Assembly (NCBI GenBank): GCA_002762985.1
Contig: PCXZ01000025.1
Coordinates: 1-62,535, forward strand
Origin: Candidatus Woesearchaeota archaeon CG10_big_fil_rev_8_21_14_0_10_44_13
GTDB taxonomy: Archaea > Nanobdellota > Nanobdellia > Woesearchaeales > UBA12501
Reading direction: 5' to 3'
DNA length: 62,535 nucleotides
The position numbers and the translations under genes were made by a program. Shown piece by piece: positions 8,140-16,294 of the stretch. A model generated the notes under the pieces. The model was not told the DNA's origin. It was given only the letters and a program-made list of their open reading frames with translations, and did not search any database. Numbering within the stretch: the stretch's first letter is position 1; each line of letters starts with the position of its first letter.

Positions 8140-8591
8140 TATAACATCCTCATGATAAGATCGTTTATTTTTTCTCCCCTATAGCCGAGCGCTCCCCTTT
8201 TGTTGAAGAAAACTTTTATCCCCTTCCTGCCGAACCCTTTTCTTGGCGCATTCAGCCTGAAATAGGGCTTTGTCCTCGATGGATTATCAGGATTTTTTTC
8301 TGATCTTTTCTCAATCAAGGATTTTACAGTGGTCTCGTCAACCTCTCCCCATGTGATATAATCCTTGACTTTCTGGATCATCCCCATATTGCTCCGGGTA
8401 TTCTCGATGACTATGCAGACATTCTTTCTTTTCAGCCTCATCATTCCCAGTGTGTCTACTACTTTTTGGCTCGCGCCAATCGTCCCTCTGACAAGTATCA
8501 CCGCAATCATGCCCTTCTTGCCTTCTGTTTTGGCTTCCGGCTTAGCCTTCGGCTTTTCTGCTGTCTTCGGTTTATTGCTCGGAGAGTTCAT
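8139..8591 (-). CDS. rpl30: Large subunit ribosomal protein uL30
   Basis: 150 residues with the archaeal-length uL30 core beginning IAVILVRGTIGASQKVVDTL and containing GRKGIKVFFNKRGALGYRG. A 27-residue Lys/Pro/Ala-rich extension precedes the usual start; AAGGTAA before ATG 8591 supports the longer form, though ATG 8510 also has a purine-rich stretch. The long start overlaps the end of uS5 by 20 bp. Confidence 0.93.
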   Translation of the reverse strand: MNSPSNKPKTAEKPKAKPEAKTEGKKGMIAVILVRGTIGASQKVVDTLGMMRLKRKNVCIVIENTRSNMGMIQKVKDYITWGEVDETTVKSLIEKRSEKNPDNPSRTKPYFRLNAPRKGFGRKGIKVFFNKRGALGYRGEKINDLIMRML

Positions 8592-9501
8592 TTTCAGTTA
8601 CCTTCCCTATTTCCCCTTCTTTCATGCCAAGCATCTCTGCATGTTCTGGCATTGTCTTTACTTCCATGAGCTGCTTGAGAGCGTCACAGCATGCAAATAT
8701 GAGATTGATCTTGCTTCCTGTCTGGCCTCTTGCCTTAGCCCAGACATCCTTTATGCCTGAAAGCTTGAGTATCTTCTGGCATTCCTTCTCGACACAAAGG
8801 CCTTTTCCTTTTGGCGCCGGCATCAGCTTGATCCTGACTGAGCCGCATTTTCCTTCGACAGTGAATGGTATTGAGTGGGGCGTCTTGCATCCGCATTGCC
8901 ATGAGCCGCATCCGCGCCTTATCTTTATCAGGTTCAATTTTGCGTTCCTGAATGCTTTTTCCCTTGCAGGGACAGTCTCCTTCGCTTTGCCATATCCAAG
9001 GCCTATGATCCCATCTTTGTTGCCTATGACTGCGAATGTGGCGAACTTTGGCTTGTTGCCTTCCTTGGTCTTCTTCTGGGTCTGCTTGAATACCCTCCTC
9101 TGGCCTCCTCCGAATTTGCCCTTTGACTGCCCTATGAGCAGCAGGTCTGACTCCAGGTTCGGCATCAGTGCATCGGTTATCTCGGCCTCAAGTATCTTCT
9201 TCCCTGAATCCAGGATCTCGCCTATTGATTTTATCTCGCCGCTCTTCACTTTCCTTCCGAGCTCGGTCTTAGGCTTCCATTCATTGACATCGACTGCCTT
9301 CTTCTCAGCAGGGATTTTCTCAAGCTCTTCTTCTGTTATCGGAACTATTATGTCCTTTCCCACTTTCAATTCTACATCGGCGATCTTTTCAGCCTCAGCA
9401 GGTGCTTCTGCCACTGGCCCTTTATCCTCTGAAGGCGCAACCGCTTCTTTGGTCAATTCTGGTTCTTCTTCGGTTTTCGGTTTTTGTTTTTTATCTGTCA
9501 T
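8572..9501 (-). CDS. rps5: Small subunit ribosomal protein uS5
   Basis: 309 residues. The C-terminal two thirds are a normal uS5: the double-stranded RNA-binding part (KFATFAVIGNKDGIIGLGYG) and the S5 C-domain (KGLCVEKECQKILKLSGI). The first 70 or so residues are an acidic, Glu/Pro/Ala-rich low-complexity extension. A Cys cluster (RRGCGSWQCGC) is normal for archaeal uS5. AAGGA lies at proper distance from ATG 9501, so I prefer it to ATG 9507. Confidence 0.95.
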   Translation of the reverse strand: MTDKKQKPKTEEEPELTKEAVAPSEDKGPVAEAPAEAEKIADVELKVGKDIIVPITEEELEKIPAEKKAVDVNEWKPKTELGRKVKSGEIKSIGEILDSGKKILEAEITDALMPNLESDLLLIGQSKGKFGGGQRRVFKQTQKKTKEGNKPKFATFAVIGNKDGIIGLGYGKAKETVPAREKAFRNAKLNLIKIRRGCGSWQCGCKTPHSIPFTVEGKCGSVRIKLMPAPKGKGLCVEKECQKILKLSGIKDVWAKARGQTGSKINLIFACCDALKQLMEVKTMPEHAEMLGMKEGEIGKVTENELSEQ

Positions 9502-9558
9502 TTTCATCCTTCAATGTAATTTTTCAATCGTTTTTTAAATCTTCCCTGATTCTTCTGA

Positions 9559-10143
9559 TCATTCCTTCATTATCCTGCTTTTTATCTCCTCGAATGCCTC
9601 GCTTATCTTCTCCGGCGAAGCATCGCTCTTGATATATGATGAAAATTGCTTGTTATATCTTGCGCTGTCCTTCTTTATATTTTCAGCATAGGTCTTTATG
9701 TGCAGCCCTTTTATCCTCTCTTCCTTCGGGAATACCTCAGGTGAGCATGGGATCTTCATTCCGGCATCGACTGCGCCCTTCACTGCAGCATATATCCTTG
9801 AGCCTTTTGTAGACTGGTACAGGCCCATGTCCAATATCGCATCTGTGATGCCTTTCTTCTTGGATTTCCTGCCTATGAGCAATCCGGTTAGGTATGCTGC
9901 GACAAGGTTGCCCTTGCTGAATTTATAGCCGTATTTCTCAAGCTCCCTGGAGCTTGCGCTTGTTATTATCCTGTCCCCTTCAGGCGAATATTCAACTACC
10001 TGCGCGACGAGGTTATTGAGCGATCTCCTTATGACCAGCCTCCTTCCTCCTGATTTCAGGAGGGTTATCCTCTTCTTGTAGTTTGTCCTGCCTGACTTCT
10101 TCCTTCTCAACAGCACCGATTTGACTTTTCTGCTTTTTTTCAT
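9559..10143 (-). CDS. rpl18: Large subunit ribosomal protein uL18
   Basis: 194 residues, archaeal-type uL18 that binds 5S rRNA. Visible are RRKKSGRTNYKKRITLLKSG near the N-terminus, RLVIRRSLNNLVAQVVEY, and YLTGLLIGRKSKKKG with ILDMGLYQSTKGSRIYAAVKG. Position between eL19 and uS5 is canonical. The only 5S rRNA gene in the window lies 25 kb away and is unlinked. Confidence 0.95.
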   Translation of the reverse strand: MKKSRKVKSVLLRRKKSGRTNYKKRITLLKSGGRRLVIRRSLNNLVAQVVEYSPEGDRIITSASSRELEKYGYKFSKGNLVAAYLTGLLIGRKSKKKGITDAILDMGLYQSTKGSRIYAAVKGAVDAGMKIPCSPEVFPKEERIKGLHIKTYAENIKKDSARYNKQFSSYIKSDASPEKISEAFEEIKSRIMKE

Positions 10144-10213
10144 TTTAAGCCTTGATTGATCTTTGGTATATCATCTTTAATATATTTTATTGCGCTCCAT
10201 GATTTTGCATGCC

Positions 10214-10687
10214 TTATTTGGCCTTCTGTTTCGGCAATGGCTTCTTGGCGAGATTCTTCTCCTCTATAAAGAGCCTTATATGCCTCCTGCTCCTGAAGAA
10301 GCCGCCTTTGCATTTTGAATATAGCATCCTGTAATCCTTCCTGGAGATTATCTGCTCCTCTTTAAGGTATTTTATTAGGTCTCTCTGGGCCCTTATCATA
10401 TTTTTCCAGTTATCCTTCCTTGCAAGCCTTGCTCCTGCCTTCCCTTTCCTGCTGCCCTGGCCTTTTCTCCTGCCTTTGCTTTTCTGGACTCTCCTGTGCC
10501 TTGCTCTTCCCCTTGAGGTCACCTTGGCAGGCTTTATCCTTATCATGCCTTTGCTTATCAATGACCTCAGGTCTGCCTTTGTTATGGCTTCTTTTATCTC
10601 ATCGAGATGATCCTCGTCGAACCATACTCTCTTGGCAGAGCATTTAAGAACGTCTGCCGCAATCCTTTTCTGAACATTAAGCTCCAT
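10214..10687 (-). CDS. rpl19e: Large subunit ribosomal protein eL19
   Basis: 157 residues, a protein found only in archaea and eukaryotes. The N-terminal globular part (MELNVQKRIAADVLKCSAKRVWFD) is followed by an Arg/Lys/Gly-rich segment (HRRVQKSKGRRKGQGSRKG) and a long helical C-terminal arm. AAGGTG before the ATG acts as the ribosome binding site. Order eL32-eL19-uL18 is the archaeal standard. Confidence 0.95.
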   Translation of the reverse strand: MELNVQKRIAADVLKCSAKRVWFDEDHLDEIKEAITKADLRSLISKGMIRIKPAKVTSRGRARHRRVQKSKGRRKGQGSRKGKAGARLARKDNWKNMIRAQRDLIKYLKEEQIISRKDYRMLYSKCKGGFFRSRRHIRLFIEEKNLAKKPLPKQKAK

Positions 10688-10706
10688 CTTTCATCGCACC
10701 TTATTT

Positions 10707-11309
10707 TCAGCTTCTCTTCGTGAGCAGCTTGTCTTTCTCTTCCTTCTCCTTGTCTTTCTTCTCCTCGTCAGAGAGTGTTTCCTCAAGCTTCTTTTCCTTC
10801 TCTTTCTCTTCAGCCTTCTTCTTGAGCTCCTCTTTCTTCTTTTTCTTGAGCTCTTCCTTGCTCAATTTCTCTTCCTTCTTCTTCTTGAGCATATCCTCTA
10901 CGTTCTTCAGGTAAGATTCAGGGCTCTTTATGTTAAGGACCTTTATCTTTCTCCTCACGGCCTCCTTCAATATCGCTGTCCTGTTCTTAAGGCCTATCTT
11001 TGATGAGACTATTATGCCTTGCGTCTCAGCATTCACTGCGGCAAGTTTTTTCAGGTTATCGACAAGCACAGGGATAAGGCCTTCCTTGCTCAATCCCCTC
11101 ACTTCTTTGGGTGACCCGTAACCAGGAGAGACGTTCTTCCTGTGGCCTTTCTTATGGAGCCTCATCTTTGAATGCAGGCCGCGCGGCCTAATCCATTTCC
11201 TCTTCAGGCTCAGTATCTGGCCGTAGTTCTGCCTGAGGAATTCAGGCTTTCTCGACTTGATCTCCTTCCTGATCTTCAGCATCTTTTCCTTGTTTTTTTC
11301 TTTTGCCAT
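10707..11309 (-). CDS. rpl32e: Large subunit ribosomal protein eL32 with charged C-terminal tail
   Basis: 200 residues. The core (about 1-140) shows FLRQNYGQILSLKRKWIRPRG, the KMRLHKKGHRKNVSPGYGSP segment and GLIPVLVDNL, all typical of eL32. Residues after about 140 are a highly repetitive Lys/Glu coiled-coil-like tail rich in KKKEELKKK units. Family members normally end near 130 residues, so the tail is lineage-specific. Spacing to eL19 is 19 bp. Confidence 0.93.
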   Translation of the reverse strand: MAKEKNKEKMLKIRKEIKSRKPEFLRQNYGQILSLKRKWIRPRGLHSKMRLHKKGHRKNVSPGYGSPKEVRGLSKEGLIPVLVDNLKKLAAVNAETQGIIVSSKIGLKNRTAILKEAVRRKIKVLNIKSPESYLKNVEDMLKKKKEEKLSKEELKKKKKEELKKKAEEKEKEKKLEETLSDEEKKDKEKEEKDKLLTKRS

Positions 11310-11354
11310 TTTGATCGTGATTTTGTCTGTCTATCTTATGTTTTTACCTATATT

Positions 11355-11906
11355 TTAAACCATCATGTCTTTGCCGTCTTTGTTTATGATATAGATCCCG
11401 TCCTGGAATACCCTCCTGTCCCTGCCTTTTATCGTCGTCAGCTTCTCTATGTCTGCTGCTGTCTGGCCGGCAAGCTCCTTGTTGCATGAATCAACAACAA
11501 CCTCCTGGCCGTCTATCTTCACGCTCACTCCTTCCTTGAGCCTGAGCACGCGCGGTATTTTTTCTCCTAAAAAGTTCTTTACTATGAAATCCTTCCCGCT
11601 CATTGAAACATTCATCGGGAAATGGCCGGAGCATATCTTCAGCCTGTACTTATGGCCCTCTTTCGCCCCTTTGACCATATTCTTGATGTGGGCTATGAAT
11701 GACCCGATCATCTTCTTCTCCCTTTTTGTGGCGTTCTCTGCGAAGACTATGAGCTTGTTATCTTTTTTCTCTATGCTCACAGTCGGACATCTGAAGCTCT
11801 TTTTCAGCTCGCCCTTGCTGCCTTTTATGCTGATTATGGAGTTCTCTATGCTTGCCTGCATCCCGCCCGGGATTTCAACGCTGTCCTCCATTCGTTTGAG
11901 TTTCAT
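11355..11906 (-). CDS. rpl6: Large subunit ribosomal protein uL6
   Basis: 183 residues with two tandem uL6 folds; the first begins at EIPGGMQASIENSIISIKGS and the second carries GHYPMN-like SGHFPMNVSMSG and NFLGEKIPRVLRL. It sits near the sarcin-ricin loop and factor-binding site in known ribosomes. AAGGA precedes the ATG. Order uS8-uL6-eL32 is canonical. Confidence 0.96.
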   Translation of the reverse strand: MKLKRMEDSVEIPGGMQASIENSIISIKGSKGELKKSFRCPTVSIEKKDNKLIVFAENATKREKKMIGSFIAHIKNMVKGAKEGHKYRLKICSGHFPMNVSMSGKDFIVKNFLGEKIPRVLRLKEGVSVKIDGQEVVVDSCNKELAGQTAADIEKLTTIKGRDRRVFQDGIYIINKDGKDMMV

Positions 11907-11982
11907 TTTTTTCCTTCTGTTGATCTTGTTTCGTTTGTTGTTTTTTGGCCGTTTTTTGATCTTTTTGCGACATCTGGGTCGA

Positions 11983-12375
11983 TCAGTAGCAGTATGCTAT
12001 CAGCACGCCTCCTTCCTTGATCTCCTTTGCCTGTTTATGTGTCATCATCCCTTTTGAAGTCGATACGATGAGCATGCCGAAATCCTTTGCAGGCAGATAT
12101 CTCCTCTCGAATTTCTCATATTCTTCCACCGTGACAGGGTAGCGGGGCTTTATTGCGCCGCATTTGTTTATCTTGCCAAGCAGGTTCAGGACAAGCTGGC
12201 CTCCCCTGCCATCCTCTACAAGCTTGAAATCGCCTATATAATGGTTGTCCTTCATTATCTTGAATACTTCCCTTATCACCTTAGACTGGGGCTTTATCTT
12301 GCATTCAGCCCTGCCTATCTTCTCATTGTTCAGTATCAATGACAATGCATTCGCCAATGGATCATTTAATGACAT
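11983..12375 (-). CDS. rps8: Small subunit ribosomal protein uS8
   Basis: 130 residues, full length. Begins SLNDPLANALSLILNNEKIG, the conserved N-terminal helix, and ends with the rRNA-binding motif LIVSTSKGMMTHKQAKE and a C-terminal GGVLIAYCY. Binds helix 21 of 16S rRNA early in 30S assembly. AGGTAA provides the ribosome binding site. Confidence 0.96.
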   Translation of the reverse strand: MSLNDPLANALSLILNNEKIGRAECKIKPQSKVIREVFKIMKDNHYIGDFKLVEDGRGGQLVLNLLGKINKCGAIKPRYPVTVEEYEKFERRYLPAKDFGMLIVSTSKGMMTHKQAKEIKEGGVLIAYCY

Positions 12376-12444
12376 TTTTTTACCTCATTGCTTTGTTGTT
12401 GATCGTTATCGTTGATTATTCTATTTTCCTCGTTTTCGTTACCT

Positions 12445-12675
12445 TCAGCTGTATTTCTTGAAGCCTATGTGGGTCGCTACTTCCCTGAAGCACTGCCTGC
12501 AGAAATGCAGGCCATACTTGCTTATGTGCGCTCTTGCTCTTCCGCATCTCCTGCACCTGATCCTGTTTATGCCGCAGGTTCTCGGCTTAGGAGAGTTATG
12601 CTTCTTGTATTTCGCAAGTTTCAATGGCTTCATGCTGAGCTGCTTGAAGACTTTATCATAATTGCTGTAAGTCAT
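12445..12675 (-). CDS. rps14: Small subunit ribosomal protein uS14, zinc-binding type
   Basis: 76 residues. The C-terminal half contains the zinc ribbon [19 protein letters not shown] followed by RQCF, giving two CxxC pairs. An extra N-terminal stretch of about 20 residues ([20 protein letters not shown]) makes it longer than the typical 50-57 residue archaeal protein. AGGTGA lies before the ATG. Position between uL5 and uS8 is standard. Confidence 0.95.
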   Translation of the reverse strand: MTYSNYDKVFKQLSMKPLKLAKYKKHNSPKPRTCGINRIRCRRCGRARAHISKYGLHFCRQCFREVATHIGFKKYS

Positions 12676-12685
12676 TCTTTTTCAC

Positions 12686-13213
12686 CTACTCCTCTTCTCC
12701 CATCTTGATATTGAACTTTGTCTTCATGAATTCGATCGCCTCTGCTTTTGTTATCCTGTGGGCCTTGGGTATCTTTGATTTGTAAACCCTCCTCTTCTTT
12801 ATCCTGAAGCCGGGCCTTTCAAGGGTTATGCATATCTGCAGGCCCATGACTCCTATCTCGGGATCATATTTTGCGTCCCTTATGTCGGTGTATTCCGGGA
12901 TGCCTATCGAAACGGTCCCGGATTCGTCAAAATTGCTATCATTTAGCGTGAATGATTTTGCATCCAGTATCCTGCTTATTATTGTCAAAGCCTTTTCGCC
13001 CCTTATCGTGGCCTTGCATCCCACAGGCAGGCCGGGCCTTAGTCCCCATTCAGGTATCCTTTTCTGCGTGAATGTCTTTATGGGCTTGACGCCGGCTATT
13101 GCGGTTATCAGCTTGAGCCCTTTCTCCAGCTTGGATTGGTCCTTGCCGGTCCCTATGTTGAGGGTGATCTTCTCGACCCTTATCTCCCTCATAGCATTTG
13201 TTTTTCCTTTCAT
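12686..13213 (-). CDS. rpl5: Large subunit ribosomal protein uL5
   Basis: 175 residues, binds 5S rRNA in the central protuberance. Core signatures are MREIRVEKITLNIGTG, GVKPIKTFTQKRIPEWGLRPG and GIPEYTDIRDAKYDPEIGVMG. The seven residues before MREI (MKGKTNA) may or may not be translated; ATG 13192 is the alternative. Canonical neighbours eS4 and uS14. Confidence 0.96.
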   Translation of the reverse strand: MKGKTNAMREIRVEKITLNIGTGKDQSKLEKGLKLITAIAGVKPIKTFTQKRIPEWGLRPGLPVGCKATIRGEKALTIISRILDAKSFTLNDSNFDESGTVSIGIPEYTDIRDAKYDPEIGVMGLQICITLERPGFRIKKRRVYKSKIPKAHRITKAEAIEFMKTKFNIKMGEEE

Positions 13214-13275
13214 TTTGTTCTCTTATTTTTTGTCAGTTTGATTTTTACTTTATTCCCTTGATTTTGATGCTACCT

Positions 13276-13986
13276 TCAGTTATTATCCTCTGCCTGAACG
13301 TTCAATGTGATGGATGGTTTTTCCCTGCCTACCACGAAAGCATAGGATTTTGCGGTCTCATAAGCCGTTTTGCCGGATTTCAGCCTGATCTTCGAGCCTT
13401 CTATTGATTCGATCATCCCGACTTCACCCATATGTTTTCCGCCGATGAGGTAAGCGCACATTCCCTTCTCAAGCTTCAGTTGCTCTTTTATATCCTGTTT
13501 CGGCAATGACAGCATCAGCGTATCGCCGACATTGTATTTCCCATCCTTGACTATCATATTCCTTCCGTCTATCAGGTTGAGCTGCATGAGGCCTTTCTTG
13601 AGCAGGGTCTTGTTGATTATCCTGCTTGGCTTGATCAATGCCTCTTTCTGCTCTATCTTGACTATTGTAAGCTTTCCCTTCCTGCTCAGTATGACCCTGT
13701 AATATTCACCGATCTCCTTTATGCTTATGGTATCCATCAGCCCGACCATGAACTTCTCATCCTTTCTCCTGACCCCGTCAACAAGTATCTCCTTATGATG
13801 GAGTATGCTCTTGACTTCCCTGTTCGTCTGTGCGCAGTTTATCATGTCGGTCATGGCCGTAGATAATGATATCCCGAACAGCATCTTGTGGGCTCCAGGA
13901 TTAGGCCTTGCTATGTACACATTATCCTTTCTTGCTATCGCCCATGTCCTTGGCGCTGCTAATCTTTTTAAGTGACTTTTTGCCAT
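13276..13986 (-). CDS. rps4e: Small subunit ribosomal protein eS4
   Basis: 236 residues, archaeal/eukaryotic eS4. Starts MAKSHLKRLAAPRTWAIARK, has an S4-type RNA-binding domain (REVKSILHHKEILVDGVRRKD, about 58-80) and a KOW segment near the C-terminus (GGKHMGEVGMIESIEGSKIRL). AGGAAG before the ATG is the ribosome binding site; only 2 bp separate it from uL24. Confidence 0.96.
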   Translation of the reverse strand: MAKSHLKRLAAPRTWAIARKDNVYIARPNPGAHKMLFGISLSTAMTDMINCAQTNREVKSILHHKEILVDGVRRKDEKFMVGLMDTISIKEIGEYYRVILSRKGKLTIVKIEQKEALIKPSRIINKTLLKKGLMQLNLIDGRNMIVKDGKYNVGDTLMLSLPKQDIKEQLKLEKGMCAYLIGGKHMGEVGMIESIEGSKIRLKSGKTAYETAKSYAFVVGREKPSITLNVQAEDNN

Positions 13987-13988
13987 TT

Positions 13989-14393
13989 TTATTCTTCCTT
14001 CCTGTTTTTCCTCTTCATCTTCTTGTCCCTTTTCTTATCTCCGAGATCCAGTTCGATTATCATGAGATTTGACGGATCGATGTAAGGCTTGACCTTTGAG
14101 CCGTCTTTCTTCGTTATCTCTATGCCCGCAATGCTCACCTTGAGGCTTTTCAGGTCGACTTCATCTATCTTGCCTGTCTTACCCCTTGAGTTGCCGACGA
14201 GGATCTTGACCTTGTCCCCTTTCCTCAGCGGGATTGCCCTTATGCCGTGTTTTTTCCTCAACTCTGGTGAGAGATGGCAGCTGATCATCTTATGCTTTAC
14301 ATGCAGAGGGGCATTAGACCTGTATTTCCTCTGCTTCTTAGGCTTTTTGCTCGCATTCCATGCGCTTGACCATTTCTTGTGTACGTTTTCCAT
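13989..14393 (-). CDS. rpl24: Large subunit ribosomal protein uL24
   Basis: 134 residues. The KOW motif is GDKVKILVGNSRGKTGKIDE at about residues 59-78; the N-terminal archaeal part (KKWSSAWNASKKPKKQRKYR) and MISCHLSPELRKKHGIRAIP are conserved. A short Lys/Arg/Asp tail ends the protein. It sits near the exit tunnel and initiates 50S assembly in studied systems. Confidence 0.95.
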   Translation of the reverse strand: MENVHKKWSSAWNASKKPKKQRKYRSNAPLHVKHKMISCHLSPELRKKHGIRAIPLRKGDKVKILVGNSRGKTGKIDEVDLKSLKVSIAGIEITKKDGSKVKPYIDPSNLMIIELDLGDKKRDKKMKRKNRKEE

Positions 14394-14435
14394 TTTTATT
14401 ACCGTCTGATCATCTTATCATATCATCCATACGAT

Positions 14436-14837
14436 TCATACGATTATGCTTGCTGCCTTGGCGACATTCGGCCATCTGTCGCACGCCTCTTTCGCTATCG
14501 GGCCCTTGAATATCGTGCCTTTTGGGTTCCCTTTCTCATCTTTTGAGATGATTGCGGCATTGTCCTCGAACTTTATCCTCATCCCGTCAGGCCTCCTGTA
14601 CTCCCTCTTCTGCCTGACTATTATCGCGAAAACGACCTGCTTCCTCATGTCAGGCCTTCCTTTCTTGACTACAGCCATGCAGATGTCGCCTACTGCTGCC
14701 GCCTGCCTTCTCCTCCTGACTGTGTTAAGGCCTATGACTGAAAATATCTTGATTACCTTCGCTCCTGAATTGTCGCAGGTCTCAACATAGCTTCCAAGCG
14801 GAAGTGCTCTTGTGATCGTGGCCTTTAAAGCATGCAT
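14436..14837 (-). CDS. rpl14: Large subunit ribosomal protein uL14
   Basis: 133 residues, the usual length. Conserved ALPLGSYVETCDNSGAKVIK, the VGDICMAVVKKGRPDMRKQV strand region and RIKFEDNAAIISKDEKGNPKGT are clear. A GAGGTAATG element overlaps the region just before the ATG. The protein is part of the subunit interface. Canonical position between uS17 and uL24. Confidence 0.97.
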   Translation of the reverse strand: MHALKATITRALPLGSYVETCDNSGAKVIKIFSVIGLNTVRRRRQAAAVGDICMAVVKKGRPDMRKQVVFAIIVRQKREYRRPDGMRIKFEDNAAIISKDEKGNPKGTIFKGPIAKEACDRWPNVAKAASIIV

Positions 14838-14849
14838 TTTTCATTACCT

Positions 14850-15344
14850 CTATTCGTTCTTTTTCTCCTTGCCTTCCTTTTTAGGCTCTTCTTTCCTGTG
14901 ATCTTTCTTCTCCTCGGGCCGTGCAGTGGCGTCCTCGCCCCTTATCTCCTCTTTCTTCCCTAATTTCTGGACTATGATGAAATGTTTTGTCTTGCTCAAT
15001 GGCCTGCATTCCATGATATTGACTATTTCGCCTTCGGCTGCGTTTATGCACGGCGGATTGTGCACCTGGATCTTCGTCTTCCTCCTCTCATACCTCCCAT
15101 ATTTAGGGAGGTAATACATCCTTTCCCATGAGACTGTTGCGGTTTTCTGGGATTTGCTCCTTGTCACGATGCCTGTGAATGTCCTTCCTCTGACTTTGGT
15201 ATCTCCATGGAAAGGGCATTTTGAGTCGCTGCAGCTCTCGCTCGGCGCAACCATGCCCAGCCCGATGTTCTTCGCAGGGCTTCCTTTAGCTTCTGCGCCC
15301 TTCTTTGCCTTTTCCTTTGTTTCAGTTTTTTTCTCCAATTTCAT
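14850..15344 (-). CDS. rps17: Small subunit ribosomal protein uS17 with charged tails
   Basis: 164 residues. The OB-fold core (about 38-125) includes the archaeal segment DSKCPFHGDTKVRGRTFTG and MYYLPKYGRYERRKTKIQVH. Both ends carry extra low-complexity sequence: a Lys/Glu/Ala N-terminus of about 25 residues and a 35-residue Lys/Glu tail. Archaeal uS17 proteins are usually near 110 residues. It follows the Rpp29 gene. Confidence 0.95.
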   Translation of the reverse strand: MKLEKKTETKEKAKKGAEAKGSPAKNIGLGMVAPSESCSDSKCPFHGDTKVRGRTFTGIVTRSKSQKTATVSWERMYYLPKYGRYERRKTKIQVHNPPCINAAEGEIVNIMECRPLSKTKHFIIVQKLGKKEEIRGEDATARPEEKKDHRKEEPKKEGKEKKNE

Positions 15345-15434
15345 CGCCTTTATCTTTCAGATTTTTTTTGATATTTGCTGATTGTGATCTACCTGTATTT
15401 TTTTGATTGTTTTTATTTTTTGATTTTATGTTTT

Positions 15435-15686
15435 TTATATCTTCTTTTTTATCCTGTCTTCAGGCCTTCCGACCAGGAGCTTCCCATCGATCGTTATCTT
15501 CTCCCTGAGCAGTTTTATCCTTATCTCCTCTTTTATAAGCTTTTTTGATCCTTTTTTTGTTGATATCGTGATCATATTTTTTGTTTCGTCGATGATCTTG
15601 CCTTCGATCCCTTCATTGGTTTTGTTTTTTGCCTCTACTATCCTTATCTCCTTGCCTATGAGTTCTTTTTTGAGCGTATCTTTCAT
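15435..15686 (-). CDS. rnp1: RNase P protein subunit Rpp29/Pop4
   Basis: 83 residues, the archaeal RNase P component 1. It has the Sm-like barrel pattern: ELIGKEIRIVEAKNKTNEGIEG, KIIDETKNMITIST and KEEIRIKLLREKITIDGKLL, ending GRPEDRIKKK as in homologues. The protein helps the RNase P RNA cleave the 5' leader of pre-tRNA. Its place between aIF1 and uS17 is typical for archaea. Confidence 0.93.
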   Translation of the reverse strand: MKDTLKKELIGKEIRIVEAKNKTNEGIEGKIIDETKNMITISTKKGSKKLIKEEIRIKLLREKITIDGKLLVGRPEDRIKKKI

Positions 15687-15714
15687 CGTCAGTTCTTCTT
15701 TTTTGCCTTATCTT

Positions 15715-16023
15715 TTACCTTATCTCGATTGTTTCCGGGGCAAATCCCATCTGGACAAGTATCGCCTTTGCCTTATGCTTGTGGTCGCCCTGAAGCTCGA
15801 TCTTTCCTCCTTTTGCGGCCCCTCCGCATGCGAGCTTGCTTTTCAGGTTCTTCATGAGCTCCCTCATGTTGACCTCCTTCTCGTCTATGCCTTCGATCAC
15901 AGTGTAAGTCTTGTTGAATTTCCTGTCCTCGGTTTTCACTACGATCCTCTGGCTCTCTTTTGCTATAGACTCGCAAACGCACAGCTCTTTCGGGAGTCCG
16001 CATGTGGCGCATACACCGGTCAT
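15715..16023 (-). CDS. Translation initiation factor aIF1 (SUI1)
   Basis: 102 residues. The SUI1 fold is seen in RKFNKTYTVIEGIDEKEVNM, SKLACGGAAKGGKIELQGDH and the C-terminal AKAILVQMGFAPETIEI. The N-terminus has CATCGLPKELCVC, a possible zinc knuckle common in archaeal versions. The factor checks start-codon pairing on the 30S subunit. The start overlaps the uL29 stop by 4 bp. Confidence 0.95.
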   Translation of the reverse strand: MTGVCATCGLPKELCVCESIAKESQRIVVKTEDRKFNKTYTVIEGIDEKEVNMRELMKNLKSKLACGGAAKGGKIELQGDHKHKAKAILVQMGFAPETIEIR

Positions 16024-16259
16024 GCTTTTTTGACCTCCGTTTTCTTGCCGAAAAGCTTTTCTTCCATCTCTTTCTTGTTTAGTATCATGAGCAGCCTTGC
16101 AATCATCCTTCTCATGTTCCTTATACTTGTGGAATTTTTAGGGGGGGTACCTGTCGCGACCTGCGCATTGAGCTTTATCAGCTCCTTGTTCAGCTCAGTC
16201 ATCTTCTTATTGAGCTCGTCCTTGCCCATCGATTCCATATCCTTCAGTTTCTTTGACAT
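16020..16259 (-). CDS. rpl29: Large subunit ribosomal protein uL29
   Basis: 79 residues forming a helical hairpin: MESMGKDELNKKMTELNKEL and the second helix RNMRRMIARLLMILNKKEM, with the family arginine-rich RRMIAR turn. It sits by the peptide exit tunnel and takes part in the SRP docking site in known ribosomes. It overlaps aIF1 by 4 bp. Confidence 0.93.
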   Translation of the reverse strand: MSKKLKDMESMGKDELNKKMTELNKELIKLNAQVATGTPPKNSTSIRNMRRMIARLLMILNKKEMEEKLFGKKTEVKKA

Positions 16260-16294
16260 TTTTTACCTTGATCAGATTTATTCTCTTGATATCA

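Noticed and set aside
8624-9538. 304-codon open frame on the plus strand
   Set aside because: Exactly opposite uS5; its Ser/Phe/Leu-rich translation is the antisense reading of a ribosomal protein gene. Similar antisense frames occur throughout 7.6-21.4 kb.
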